NCBI GenBank assembly: GCA_009829735.1
Contig: CM020619.1
Coordinates: forward strand, 32,528,283 to 32,592,282
Reading direction: 5' to 3'
DNA from: Pyropia yezoensis
Taxonomy: Eukaryota; Rhodophyta; Bangiophyceae; Bangiales; Bangiaceae
Length of the DNA stretch: 64,000 nucleotides
Position 1 is the first letter of the stretch; the number at the start of each line of letters is the position of its first letter. Below, piece after piece: positions 11,119-21,640 of the stretch. The notes beneath the pieces are model-generated. The model saw only the letters and a list, made by a program, of their open reading frames with translations. It was not told the DNA's origin and made no database searches. A program made the position numbers and the translations under genes.

Positions 11119-12082
11119 ATGGCGGCGAGCCCCCCGCCGAGGCGGGTACCAGTGGCGATCACGTGCTGGGAGGGCACTGATCCCTACCCTACTGACCAGC
11201 CGCTCGTCAGCGATGGGGGCATCGTCACCTTCGCGTCGGACTTTCTGGGCGGCTTCGATGCCACCGGGCCCCACGGGGGCCTCCCACGGGGTGTGGAGGC
11301 GGATGTGGCCTGGCTGCGCGCCTGGCCGCTCCCCGCCGAGGTGTACTATGGGGCGGGCATGGGCCCCCTGTTGCCCTTTACCTGCGTCGCTCCAGCGCCC
11401 CAAGGGTCCACCCCCACGGCCGCGCAGGTGGCGGCGGACCTCCACAAGACGGACTTTGCTGCGGGCGCCCCGGGCGTGAATCTGGACACGGACAGCCCCG
11501 AGTGGCGGAGGCCGCCTTGGGACGCGACGGGGGTGGACCAGGTGCACACGGACGAGGAGCACAACTACCTGTTTTGCAGCGCAGAGGACCTGGCGGAAGA
11601 CATGGACGACCCGATAGCGCCCCTCTCCGAAGAGGAGATGGCAAGGGCCCAAGCCGTGAAGGAGGAGTCCAACCAGGCGTACGTGTCTTGTGTTCTCTCT
11701 TTTGCGGCTGGCTCAATGGTGGGGGCGTCCGCCGCCCGCTGCCCTGCGCACGCCGCGGCGCATGCGAGGAGGGTGGAGGGGCTGCAAGAGCGCCGGGACC
11801 GGCCTGACAAGATAGTTGGACCCCCACGATGCGGCCTGGTTGCGACATCCCCCCCCCCCGTCCCCCCCTCTCCATGATTGACACAGACTGCGGGCGCTCA
11901 AGGCCTACGTGCTGGGCGGCCACGTCTTTTTCGTCGTCCTCCACACCCAAAAGAAGGTGTGGGAGAACGGGGAGGTGTCTGACCCCCGGGACGTCCACCT
12001 ATGGGCGGTGGGCGTGTCGCCCACGTCGGGCAACCTGGTCGGCGCGTACGGCAGCCAGTCGTGCCACAACCTGTGTGACTAA
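11119..12082 (+). CDS. Two-exon gene, conserved-looking protein of unknown function
   Basis: The exons are 11119-11678 and 11887-12082, giving a 251-residue protein. The start has G at -3 and +4 (gtcATGg). Exon 1 ends two bases into an Ala codon at a GTACGT donor (11679). The acceptor CACAG ends at 11886, and exon 2 restores the Ala codon and continues in frame. Without splicing, the frame runs into low-complexity Pro and stops at 11877. Exon 2 reads as clearly protein-like sequence (KAYVLGGHVFFVVLHTQKK, then SPTSGNLVGAYGSQSCHN) and ends NLCD-stop. Exon 1 contains CWEGTDPYPTD, an acidic DSPEW segment and EEMARAQAVKEESNQ. I recognise no family, signal peptide or membrane segment. The exon 2 Gly/Val/aromatic pattern suggests a compact globular domain. 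Confidence 0.65.
11679..11886 (+). other. GT-AG intron (208 bp), phase 2
   Basis: The donor is GTACGT, the acceptor is GACACAG, and a C-rich tract lies 15-40 bases before the acceptor. Exon phases on both sides agree, so removing the segment joins two good coding blocks in frame. Confidence 0.75.
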
Positions 12083-13382
12083 GGGCAGCGCGGCGGCTGT
12101 GCAGCGGCGGCGCGCGGGGCCGGCCGTGCGGGTGGGGGACGGACGGACGTGCCGTTTTGCGGGCGGGAGCGCCGCCGCCGCCGCCGTGCGCCCGCGCGCG
12201 ACCGCTGGGCAGGGCTTACTCGGGGGCTGAGTTTAGAGGCGGCGGGTGCCGGCGGTGCTAAAATTCAAGCGGGGGGGGGCGGGGGGGTGCAGTGGGGGCA
12301 GCCCCGCGCGGCGCAGCCGCTGCAAGCAAACGCTTTTGTGCACGCGGCGGCCGCCTTTCCGGTCGCGTCGACGGCGTGCCCCGTGGGGGCGGCGTCACAG
12401 TTTGGCAGGCACGCCCCGCAGGCGGTGGGCGGGGGGGGTGTGCGGTGGAGAACAGGCAGGGCTCGGGTCGCCGGTGCGACGGCGGCGCCTCAGCCGCCGC
12501 TCCAGCGCGGCGGTGCTGGAGCGGCCAAGTGCGCGCGCAGCGACAGCGGCGCAGCCGCTACGGCCGCCGCCGCCGCCGCCGCCAGCCCCACGGAAACTGG
12601 GCTCACCGCAGTGCCGGGGGTGGCGGGAGCGTGTGCCCCACAGTAGAGCCGCCAGTGACGGGGCGCCGTGGGGCGAGCGGTGGACTGCCGGGGGGGACGG
12701 CGGTCGACGTGGCGGACGTGGACGGGGCGGTGGATGACGCACCGGCCTGCCAGGCGCGGCCGGGGGGAGGCCGTGCCAACAGGGGAGGCCAATGGCGGCC
12801 AGCCGGTGGGGGGAGGCACTGCCACGGGGCGGCAACTCGGGCCGTAGGCCGCGGGGTTAATGACGACGTGGGGAGGCACCCACGGAAGAGGGAGGAAGCG
12901 CGGCGGGTGGGGGAGGCGCTGGGCCCTGGGAGGGGAGGGGGAACAGGGGTGCGTACACTTCGTGCGCCCCCGTCCCCCCTGTTTCCCCGGCCCCACGCCG
13001 GGTTCCCCCCCTACTCCCCATGCACTCGGCTAGGCCTGACGGGGGAGGCACGGACGGTGGGCGGGGGAGGCGCGGACGGTGGGCGGGGGAGGCACGGGCT
13101 GCGGCCGGGGGGAGGCGCGGAAGGCGGACGAGAGGAAGAACTGCAGGGGAAGGGGCGGTGCTGACGCCGCCGAGTGCCTGGAGGTGGGCGCAAGGTCGAT
13201 GGGGGAGAAGCGCGTGTGTGGGGGTGGAACGGCCTATGCTTTAGAGGGGTCCATCTGCCCCAGGTGCGATGTCGCGCGTGAGAGGGCTGCCGTGCACATA
13301 AGAGCTGAAGAGGAGCCCGGCCGAGTGTATGAGGGAGGGAGCGGGGGCCGGGGGAAGCACGCGGGGACAATACACACCATCT
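12083..13382. other. GC-rich intergenic region between convergent genes
   Basis: No gene is supported. Frames are Gly/Arg-rich. At about 13032-13125 there is a tandem array of about four imperfect copies of a roughly 24-bp G-rich unit (core gggcgggggaggc, with cacgg or gcgg ends). The array lies between the 3' ends of the 11119 (+) and 13383 (-) genes. Confidence 0.6.
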
Positions 13383-15638
13383 TTATGTATCAATCCCCCC
13401 CCATAGAACAGCCACCACCGCTACCGCCGTCGCCGCACCCAACACCACAGCCACCACCTTAGCCACCAACACCGCCAACTTCACCGTCACTACCACCGCT
13501 AAACCCAAAGCATACTCATTAGCACCCGACGCCCGCCACCTATCTGACACGCGCACCCACGCGGTGGCCACACGGCGGGGCAACACCCCCCCCGGCCAGA
13601 CACGCCCGGCGGCGGCAGGCCCACCATCCGCCCCCTCCGAGTGCCGCCGGGCGGCGGCAAAAAACTGGCGCGTCGCCACCACCGCCCCCCGCCGGGTCTG
13701 CCAGTCGGGGCCAAGGAGGCACGCCACCGACTCGTCCACCCCTGCCCCGCCGGCGCACACCGTCGCGCCATCAATTTCGTGGTGCGCCGCGGCGGCTCCG
13801 ACGGCCGCCGCGAACGCATCGCGCCGTGGGGGGGTGTACCGCCGCGCCACGTAGGCCACCAGCTTGGCCGCCACCGTCGGGGGATCCCAGTCGAGGGCAT
13901 CGGCGAAAAAGGCGACGCCAAAGGACGCCGTCACAGCGCCGTCACCGCCGGCAGATGGGGAGAGCGGGTCACGACGCGTCCGGCCGGCTGCGCGGTCGAC
14001 GCCCTCGTCCACGAGCGCATCCACAACCACCTCCTGGGGCTTGTCCAGGTCGTCTGGCGCGGCTGCCTCGACGGCGGCGCCGCCGCCGGCGGTCGTCTCC
14101 TCCCCGCAGTCGCTCCGCCCGCCCTCTACACCGTCAGCCGAGACGGCCGCGCCGTCAGAGGTTGTCGCCGCCTCTGGCGCCTGGAGGCTCCGCGCCGCCC
14201 ACGCCAGCTCCCGGTCGACCTGCTCAATCGAATCGTACGGATGGAGACATTTTTTCAGCGACCGCTGCTGCGTGGGGGTGAGGGTGTCCTTGACGTCGTG
14301 GATGCGCTGGAGCACCCGCCGTGCGGCTGCCAGGTCAGAGGGGTCGGCCATGTGCTGGTAAACCACAGCCGCCCCCGCGGCGCTGTTCACCCACACCTCC
14401 ACAGCGTCGGCGGCCGAGCTCAGCGCCCCGCCAACGAGCGGCGCCAGGCTGAGGCCAATTTTGACCAGGGACTTGACCAGCGCCACCCTGCGCTCGCGCT
14501 TCTCCTTGTCTTGAATGTAGTGCTGCAGGTCCCGGACGCCCATCATCGTTGAAAAGAGCAGCTGGCCCGTGCTCTTTGCCGCCGTCTCAAGGCAGTGGAC
14601 CCGGTGGTTGACGTGCACGAGAATTTCGCGGATGTGGGCGAGCTCGTCGAAAAAGGTGGCGTGCAAGCACAGCGCCGTAGACATGATGGGGACGTGGATG
14701 GGGTCCAGTATACCATGCTTGGCAGCGTCCATGACAATGGTAGCGACAAGGCGCTTGTCGCGCGGCTCCAGGTGGCCGAGCACCGGCTGGTACACGCGCT
14801 CAAACCAGCCATGCCCGCTGGCCTTTGTGTCCCCGCCTGGGGAGGGGCGCAACTGCAGCCCCAGGCGAACAGAAAGAAGCAGCAGCTGGTGCGCACACCG
14901 CAGGCAGCGGACATCCAGGATACGGGTCGGCACCAGCAGCCACTTAAAGGCGGCGACCTCCGTCAACATCTCTGGGTGGGCTGCAAACGTATCGAGGGCG
15001 GCCTGGAGTGCCGCAAAAGCACGGTCCACAGGTGTCGCCAAAGCCACCACCGGGCCCCACGGAGCATCCGCCGATAAGTAGAACAGCGGTGACTTGCCAT
15101 GCACGTCCTCCATGTCCATCGAGGCGCCCGCAGCCAGCATCGCCGCCACCGCCCTCGTGTGGCCCGCCTTGGCCACAATGTTCAGCGAAGTGCACCCACT
15201 CTTGCTGACCGCGTCCACCGGCGAGCCTGCCGCCAACAACGCCGCCACCACCGCCGCGTCCCCGCCATGGGCTGCCGAGTGCAGTGGCGTGAAGCCATAG
15301 TTGGAGGCCGCGCCCACTGGCGCACCTGCCGCCACCAGCACCGCCGCCGCCGCCGCGTGCCCGCGCTGGGCCGCTGCGTGCAGCGGCGTGAAGCCCTTGT
15401 TGCTGACCGCGTCCACCGGCGCGCCTGCCGCCACCAACGTCGACGCCACCGCCGCGTGCCCGCCCAGGGCCGCCTCGTGCAGCGAGGTCCACCCATTCAC
15501 GTCAGCAGCGTCCACGGTCGCTCCCACAGCCAGCAGCGCCGCCACCCGCGCCCCGTTCCCGACCCTGGCTGCGAGGTGCAGTAGCGTTGACACGCCGTCG
15601 CGGGGGCCACCCGCCGGGCGTCGTGCCTCCCACAACAT
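13383..15638 (-). CDS. Ankyrin-repeat protein with C-terminal transmembrane segment
   Basis: A 751-residue product starting at the first ATG (15638). The frame stays open upstream for 33 codons to about 15737, where a CCGCCGCAG acceptor-like site suggests a possible upstream exon. Residues about 15-182 are five ankyrin repeats (GWTSLHEAALGGHAAV, GFTPLHAAAQRGH, GFTPLHSAAHGGDAAV, GCTSLNIVAKAGHT) plus a partial sixth. The middle (about 200-470) is an unrecognised helical domain with a hydrophobic stretch, GLSLAPLVGGALSSA. An acidic Ala/Glu linker follows. Residues about 590-690 vaguely resemble a SAM-like helical fold (IDGATVC … LLGPDWQTRR). The C terminus is one or two membrane spans (ALGLAVVVTVKLAVLVAKVV onward). 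The architecture suggests a tail-anchored scaffold protein. The ankyrin assignment is firm, the rest is not. Confidence 0.75.
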   Translation of the reverse strand: MLWEARRPAGGPRDGVSTLLHLAARVGNGARVAALLAVGATVDAADVNGWTSLHEAALGGHAAVASTLVAAGAPVDAVSNKGFTPLHAAAQRGHAAAAAVLVAAGAPVGAASNYGFTPLHSAAHGGDAAVVAALLAAGSPVDAVSKSGCTSLNIVAKAGHTRAVAAMLAAGASMDMEDVHGKSPLFYLSADAPWGPVVALATPVDRAFAALQAALDTFAAHPEMLTEVAAFKWLLVPTRILDVRCLRCAHQLLLLSVRLGLQLRPSPGGDTKASGHGWFERVYQPVLGHLEPRDKRLVATIVMDAAKHGILDPIHVPIMSTALCLHATFFDELAHIREILVHVNHRVHCLETAAKSTGQLLFSTMMGVRDLQHYIQDKEKRERRVALVKSLVKIGLSLAPLVGGALSSAADAVEVWVNSAAGAAVVYQHMADPSDLAAARRVLQRIHDVKDTLTPTQQRSLKKCLHPYDSIEQVDRELAWAARSLQAPEAATTSDGAAVSADGVEGGRSDCGEETTAGGGAAVEAAAPDDLDKPQEVVVDALVDEGVDRAAGRTRRDPLSPSAGGDGAVTASFGVAFFADALDWDPPTVAAKLVAYVARRYTPPRRDAFAAAVGAAAAHHEIDGATVCAGGAGVDESVACLLGPDWQTRRGAVVATRQFFAAARRHSEGADGGPAAAGRVWPGGVLPRRVATAWVRVSDRWRASGANEYALGLAVVVTVKLAVLVAKVVAVVLGAATAVAVVAVLWGGIDT

Positions 15639-16857
15639 GCCCGCTGCCGCCGCGGGGGTGCCCGTGAGGTGCACCGCCGCACCGGCGACGGGGGCGCGTG
15701 GTGGCTCGACCCCAGCCGGAGCCGCCGTCACGGCCACTGCGGCGGCGGCGGCCGTTGGGGGCAGGCGCCCCGACCGTGGCGCACCCCTCCCCCGTCACCC
15801 ACTCTTCGCTTGCCGCTTGCCGCCGCCGCTGTCGCCGCCGCGGCGGCGGCCGCCGCCGTCACCTCCGCCGCCGCCGCAGCCGTGACGCCGCCGCCGCCGC
15901 CGCCGCCACCGCCGCCCCTGCCGCCTTTGCACGCCGTTACCGCGGCGGCGGGTGCGGCGCTGCCCTCCCCGCGGGGGCGCGTCTTCCCCCTACCGTCGAC
16001 GCGCCGGCGCGGTCAGGGGGCGGCGGCAGCGGGCGCGGCGGGCGCAAGGAGGAAGAGGGGCGGGATGGGGGGGGAGGCGGGGGGCGGGGGGGGGGGGAGG
16101 GACCACGCTCGCCGCCTGTCGTGGGGCGGCGGCGGTGACGTTTCTGTCGCTGTGGGGTGGGGCGCCCTGATATTTATAGGGAGGTGGGGGGGGGGGGGAG
16201 GGGGGGGGGCGGGGGGGGAAGGGCGGCGTGTGCCGTCTGTCGAGGGGCGGCGGCGGTGGCGCCACGGCCGCCGCGGGGGCCCCCGCAGGTCACCCCCCTG
16301 GGGGCGCCCTGAAGTCGGGGGCAAGGGGGGCGTGGGCCCACGCGCATGGCCCCATGAGAGGGCCATGCGAGGCGGCCGCCGCGTCGCCGCACATGATGTG
16401 ACAGGGATAGGGGGGAGCGGCGCCCCCCGCCACCCCCCCCCCCCCGCAGGCCATGACGTGGGCGGCCGCGCGGGGGGCAGGGCCGACGCGAGATGCGCAG
16501 AGTGAAGATCCGCTGCGCAGCACTGCTGATCCCTGTCAAGATACAATCACAATCCAAGCCCGATTCTGGCCATGCCTGTTGCTTTTTGATGCAAGATCTT
16601 GCCGTGCCCGAGCAACAAAGTGCACTGCTGGTCGCGCAGCGGCTTGCTTTTTTGCTCGATGACAATAATATTGTTGTCCACGCGATATGTATCTCCATGA
16701 ATACTCAACGCTCCTGCCAGTCCAATGACCCAATGAGAGAGAGAAAGAGTGAGGCTCTCGGCACAGCGGCACATTTTATTGGTGGTTGAACCGAGCACTG
16801 GCAGCAGCTGAAGAGAGGAGATACTTTCGATGACAGGTGCATGACGGCGTTCAGGTA
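15639..16857. other. GC-rich upstream region of the ankyrin gene, then transition
   Basis: 15740-16480 is a mix of GCC/GCG trinucleotides and poly(G)/poly(C) runs, with all frames low-complexity. It probably holds the promoter of the minus-strand ankyrin gene. From about 16500 the composition shifts sharply to about 50% GC and stays there through most of the next 13 kb. No gene is seen. Confidence 0.5.
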
Positions 16858-16974
16858 TTGTGCGTCCCGTAAAAAGTGGACGTGCACAGGTCGTGCAGTG
16901 CGGGTTTGATTGGTCCAGTGGCCGATATTTGACATGATCACGACACGAGCACGTCCACTTTTTATGGGACGCAC
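16858..16974. mobile_element. Stowaway-like MITE, copy 2
   Basis: A 117-bp element with TA at both ends (16856-16857 and 16975-16976). It is the same length as copy 1 at 10021-10137, in the same orientation, and differs at only a handful of positions. The terminal inverted repeat is TGCGTCCCGTAAAAAGTGG. Confidence 0.85.
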
Positions 16975-17281
16975 TATATGTTCTCGCCTCGCCAGTGTGA
17001 GGGCTCGCCCAGTTCTCAATTACACTTCCAAAAAAAACATTGTCCACAAGCGCGGCGATGGTCGGTCGCTTGATAGCGCTTCAAGGGATCCCGTCTCTCT
17101 GCCGGGAGTGCTCTCCTTCTCCGTGCGCTCCCGGTCATAGCAAGCTACTGCTGATCCCGAATTTTGTCCTGGGGGACAAGCACTGCACTGCTGTTTTGCG
17201 ACCGCTTCGTGGAAACTGAGATTGACCGGTTCGGAAGAGTACTGAGAAAATATCTTGGACATTCTGCAGGCCGATCCCAGG

Positions 17282-17908
17282 TAGGCCGGTGCTGCACGCC
17301 CCTTTTTCGGGGGCATGCAGGCGTGACACGCCCTAAACACGCCTTAAGCACGCCCTGAACAGTTCATCCGGCCCTGCACGCCCCAAGAAATTAACACAAT
17401 TTTACCAGACGAGTGCAAATTATGAAGAAGCTCTGCCACCATGGACCTTGGGTCGCGCCGGACTCTTTCTGTCAGAATCAGGCGCACTGGCTGCAGTCAC
17501 TCGTGGCGGCGCCCGTGGAGCACACATGCCTGCTCTGGCCCCCACTGCGCCATGAAAGCGACAAAGCTGGCAGCCACGTCCGGCGCGACTGCCTCGAAGG
17601 CCTCACGACAACCACGGCATGTGCGTGAGCTGGGCGCAGGCAATCCCAGACTGGATGTACGTAGCATCGCTCCCGCCCGGTATGCCGAACTGGATGGCCT
17701 CTGTGCCTGGGTCCTTGACAATCAGTCAATTAGGGCTTCATTGCGCGATGCTAAGTATCAGAACGTATGCACGTCTATTGAAAGTACGATCCCGCCTTAG
17801 TGCACGCCCCGAAATCTCGGGCGTGCAGGCGTGACAAGCCCTAAAACACGCCTATTCCGCCCGGAGCGTGCAGCTTAGTGCACGCCTTGGGCGTGCCGCA
17901 CAAGCCTA
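17282..17908. mobile_element. hAT-like non-autonomous transposon nested in left arm
   Basis: A 627-bp element. Terminal inverted repeats of about 20 bp match at 17 of 20 positions (TAGGCCGGTGCTGCACGCCC against TAGGCTTGTGCGGCACGCCC read from the other end). It is flanked by an 8-bp duplication, atcccagg (17274-17281) and atcccaag (17909-17916), differing at one base. The opposite palindrome arm has the uninterrupted sequence around 23785, which is an empty site. Subterminal copies of a motif beginning gcaggcgtgaca and ending cacgcc lie near 17320 and 17825. An 8-bp duplication with TAGG termini fits the hAT superfamily. There is no transposase. Confidence 0.85.
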
Positions 17909-18321
17909 ATCCCAAGATCGTCTCAGGAACTTTCCTAAAAGGTCATGGGGACAGATTTTGCAAACCGATCTTGTCAACATTTGATACTGCTTTCCCGGAG
18001 AATGCAGAAAGGTATTTCCTGGAGCGCTGAGAAGTCTTTCAAATTATCTGACGTTGCAAGTGATATCGTAAGAAACGCTGCTAGACCTCGCAAATGTTCA
18101 GGAACGGTTTCTGTTATGCTTCAGAGTTCGGCCCTCGAATGCCTTCTCGGATATCATAGCGGATCCCATGACGATTCCGCCACCCGCAATCTCTGCTATT
18201 GCTCAGTGCCTGATTCTGGCCAATCAGGGCAGAAACGCATACAAATTGCAGATGACCAATAGCATGCCTCAGATAAGACCTCTCTGACGACAGCTGCTGC
18301 TCCTTCGACCAATGACAGCTC

Positions 18322-18994
18322 TGCATGGGGGTCCGTTGAAGTGAAGACGGAGGATCTAAGATTTCCAGGCGATTTCGCGACCACATCGGCACCAGTTGCC
18401 AGCTGCATAACTGATCTCTTCAGACCTGCTGGGGACGGCGCATGTGGTGGAGGAGATACGACCGATATCGGACAAGAAGCAATAGTGCTTTGATCACTCT
18501 GCGTTCAGTTCGACTCACGGTCGCGGCAGCCAATGAAGTGCTTCCCGGCATCTGAGCGCCACAGCGCGCTTTTGGTTACTTCCCAGATACTGGCACGCAA
18601 TAGGCTCATCCTCTTGTTCATGCGCTTATGTTCTTGTTCGGATCAGCCAAAACTCGGCACATAGCAATACAGTCTTCAAGGACGATCTCAGGAACAGTTC
18701 TGAGATTAGTTCGTAGAGCAGTTCGCACTTCTTAATGCATTTATCGTGTAATTGAAGTAGTACATCATACTCACGGCACGTTCAGTTGACAAAATGTAGC
18801 TCATCTGAATGGCTGAGCAAGCGCTTCACTTGCCTTCTCGACCCAGATCTTCACGCCATCTCAGGCGAGTGTGCATTGCGGCCGAATCTCCATGAGCACC
18901 AGGCTCTACATCTCGTCGACCTTCCCGAACACCGGTACCCGCCGGCGCTCCTAACAGCAGTCCACTGTGTATCGCCAAAAAGTGTGCACTTGAT
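18322..18994 (+). repeat. Near-identical inverted block, left copy (partner 22706-23379)
   Basis: Compared by eye with the reverse complement of 22706-23379, this block of about 673 bp shows only a few substitutions. The sequence just outside position 18322 drops to about 80-85% identity, and just inside 18994 to about 70%. Confidence 0.8.
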
Positions 18995-20103
18995 TGTTCC
19001 CTGTGGCGTCCGCGGCCCCTCCACCCCGTGGGGAGGGGGGGCCCCCGGGGGGGGCGGGGGGGGCCTTGGGCGCGCGTCCTCCTGGTGCTACCCGCCCCTC
19101 TGCGTCCACGGGGTGCTCGGCAGCCGGCTACCTGTGACCACGCGGCTTCTATCCCCCCGCTCCCCTTGGGACCACCAGTTCTCTGGACAAGATTGGGTGA
19201 TCAGCAGGATTGCTGACTTCTGAAATCTGTCCTGGTGGACCAAGACTGACTCTCTCAGACGGGCTCTCAGCCAATCAGATACGCCGCTGGGACTGACTCC
19301 CAGGCCGATGTGCCCCCACAGGCTGGAATCGACTCCATTTCTCTTCACATCTCCGGGGAAGCCAGTGGATCTGCCAAGTTCTCCCGGCAAAGTGCTCCTG
19401 ACAGTCGAAACTCTCAAGCTTCTAACAAGAAATAGTGAGAAGCTGTTGCGGCTCTTTCTGGCCGGGCATTCGGCCACATGACTGGGTTATCAAGAAGCTG
19501 GCAGCGCTGTCCAGCCAATGCGGTGCCCGTAAAGTTTAGAAATTGACTTCATGTGTCGGTCTCGGGCCACCAGGACAAAAGTCAGCAAGCAGCAATAGCA
19601 AGCAGCACTACAAAAAGCGGTTGTGAATATGTCGACTCAGGTTGCCGCGGGCGAACGGGTGGAGCCGGGTGCCGTTACGGTGGGTCTCTATTGTGACCCG
19701 GACTCTTTTGCTTGAACTAGCTGTTGTTCGTGACGCGCAATTTCCAGCAAAAACACATCTAAAAGAAAGGTCTTTACACTTTTCTATACTTTAGACTCTG
19801 GTCGAAAAGAAAATACGCCCACGCAACCCGCTGGACACTCTCAGGAACGCCGGATAATGGCAGACTTTATACAGCTGGTCCACTCCGGACAGGAGACCGT
19901 GTCGCCGGCCTGGATTCAAAAGGCTTTCGAGCGGACAATTTTCAATTGAGGATATCTCGGTTTCAGGATCTTGAACACTGAGGGTTCTATCATCATGCGC
20001 CACATATTTAGATAGATATCTACGTATATACAAATGCGGCGGCTTACAATAGAACTCTAATTCTACTTGAGGTCTAGGGTTGGATTGGCGCCCCCTTTCT
20101 CAA

Positions 20104-20749
20104 AGCATCTCCACCAGTGGAGCCAAGAGCCATAATCCCGCAACGTGGCACTGCTTCGGCTTTTGGTTCATTGGTGAAGGTGCGGGCCGAGCGGACTGAA
20201 GCCAAATCCGCATGTGACGAGCCAAACTATGACCATTCTCACCATTCTTAGTCCAGAAATGAGTGTCGACGAGTCTCGATGACGTACGCGAGGTCTTAGC
20301 TTTCAACGGCAGCGATTGGCTCTGAGACAAAGAGGCGAGCCAAAGAACCGTTTTTGCCTCGCGGCTTTGGCTCAGAGCCATACACAGAGCCATATCGACG
20401 CCGACCGGGAGCAGGTGGGCCCAGTAGGTTCGTGACAGGTGGCACACTGTCAGTTTCGGCACCTCCTGTAGGCTCTCCTTCGTGTAAGACGTTGTCTGAC
20501 GGGCATTCTTTCATCGACCTGGTCGCACACCTCCTGGGTGCCCAGCACGACTGAACGGGAGAGCTGCTCGACAGGTATTTTGGACCTGACAAACTGTGAC
20601 AGAGTGCTTAATCGGTCGTTAATTGGGCTAGTCCACCCCGCTTCGAGACGTGACGCTTACTTTCTTTGGCTCCGTGGCTCGGCAGGGGTCCGATGGCGAG
20701 TCACAGCCCCGCCATACGGTAAGGCTTTGGCTCCATTGGTGGAGATGCT
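20104..20749. mobile_element. TIR non-autonomous transposon nested in left arm
   Basis: A 646-bp element whose ends are inverted repeats: AGCATCTCCACCAGTGGAGC at the left, and the complement of AGCATCTCCACCAATGGAGC at the right. The first 22 positions have one mismatch. CTCAA flanks it directly on both sides (20099-20103 and 20750-20754). It contains no long frame. The terminal sequence resembles common plant-type MITE ends, but I cannot assign the superfamily. Confidence 0.7.
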
Positions 20750-20884
20750 CTCAAGGCGCGGTGTCTAAAGACGCCCAAAAGCCCCCTATGAGCAGGGTTG
20801 CGACCCATACCTTCAACCAAACCAAATTCAACCACATATTTACGTTCAAGGTAACGATCTGAGACACGCGCCTTGTTGGATTCG

Positions 20885-21262
20885 ACGTTTTTACACGTCC
20901 TTGTCTGCCGGACTTGACGAGTCGCTGAGACTTTCTGGGGCCTGGCGGAGCGTGAACCGATCGCTCTTCGCGACCGTCACCACGGAACGCCTCCCCATTG
21001 GCTTGGAGGCACGAAACAGGTGCGAAGTGAGCCTGTTCCGAGAAGGTAGCCCGCCTAGTTCCTGAAGTATTTGACATTTTCCGACCGTCCGTTGGAAGAT
21101 ACGTGACATTCTCATAGAGAGAAAGAGGCGTATAACACACAGACAAGCGGAGAAGGGAGAAAACGAAGAGCACGAGAAGAGACCGCTTGACGAGCTGCAT
21201 CGACTACTGCCCTCAAACGACAAACTTCAAGTGCGTCAAACTATGGGAAGTCTAAAATAAAC
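20885..21262. repeat. Left inner arm of palindrome with relic signal-peptide frame
   Basis: On the minus strand an ATG at 21200 opens MQLVKRSLLVLFVFSLLRLSV, a signal-peptide-like start, followed by ENVTYLPTDGRKMSN. The same DNA, diverged and with indels, lies on the plus strand beginning with an ATG at 21342. The two ATGs are 70.5 and 71.5 bp from the palindrome centre. The open frame continues to 20751 but is not conserved, so I treat it as a relic rather than a gene. Confidence 0.6.
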
Positions 21263-21278
21263 CGCCACATATGTGGCG
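21263..21278. repeat. 16-bp perfect palindrome at the centre of symmetry
   Basis: CGCCACATATGTGGCG is self-complementary. It lies midway between the two matching inner arms and marks the axis of the large inverted structure. Confidence 0.85.
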
Positions 21279-21640
21279 CTATACTATAGACGACTCATTT
21301 CTTTTTAAGCAACCAAGTTTTTCATTTTCTCATCACAGTCGATGCAACTCGACGAGCTCTTGCTGCTCATTTTCTTTGTTCTTCACCTCCTCCTCTTGGC
21401 TGTTTCTCACTGCCGCTTCTGTGGAGAAAAAAGAAACAGTCACCTACGTTTCAACAGACACGAGGAAAGTGTCGTGTACTATAGGGTTCAGGAAGGCTAC
21501 TTCCGAAGACAATGGTAGAACTCACGCTACTGGCGTGCGCGCCATACGCATCAGTCAACACATTTGTACGCCAGCTGGGGCCACGGCGCATTTGATTGAA
21601 CGCCTTGCATCGTGCCGTTCCCAGTACTGGACTTTCCTGT
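21279..21640. repeat. Right inner arm of palindrome
   Basis: This is the diverged mirror copy of 20885-21262. The ATG at 21342 opens MQLDELLLLIFFVLHLLLLA, matching the left copy's start. An indel then shifts the conserved part (TVTYVSTDTRKVS) into another frame, so the copy is broken. Confidence 0.6.

Larger units (their letters stand above)
17160..19165 (+). repeat. Left outer arm of large imperfect palindrome
   Basis: This segment matches the reverse complement of 22535-23905. The outer parts are roughly 80% identical and the block 18322-18994 is about 98-99% identical. A 627-bp nested transposon (17282-17908) accounts for most of the length difference. A short open frame beginning at 18786 (MTKCSSSEWL) recurs in the other arm, but only because the DNA is duplicated; it is not evidence of a gene. 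Confidence 0.85.

Noticed and set aside
18786-19223. Plus-strand frame recurring as a minus-strand frame at 22575-22913
   Set aside because: The shared peptide is explained by the inverted DNA repeat. It has no domain and the two frames diverge at their ends.
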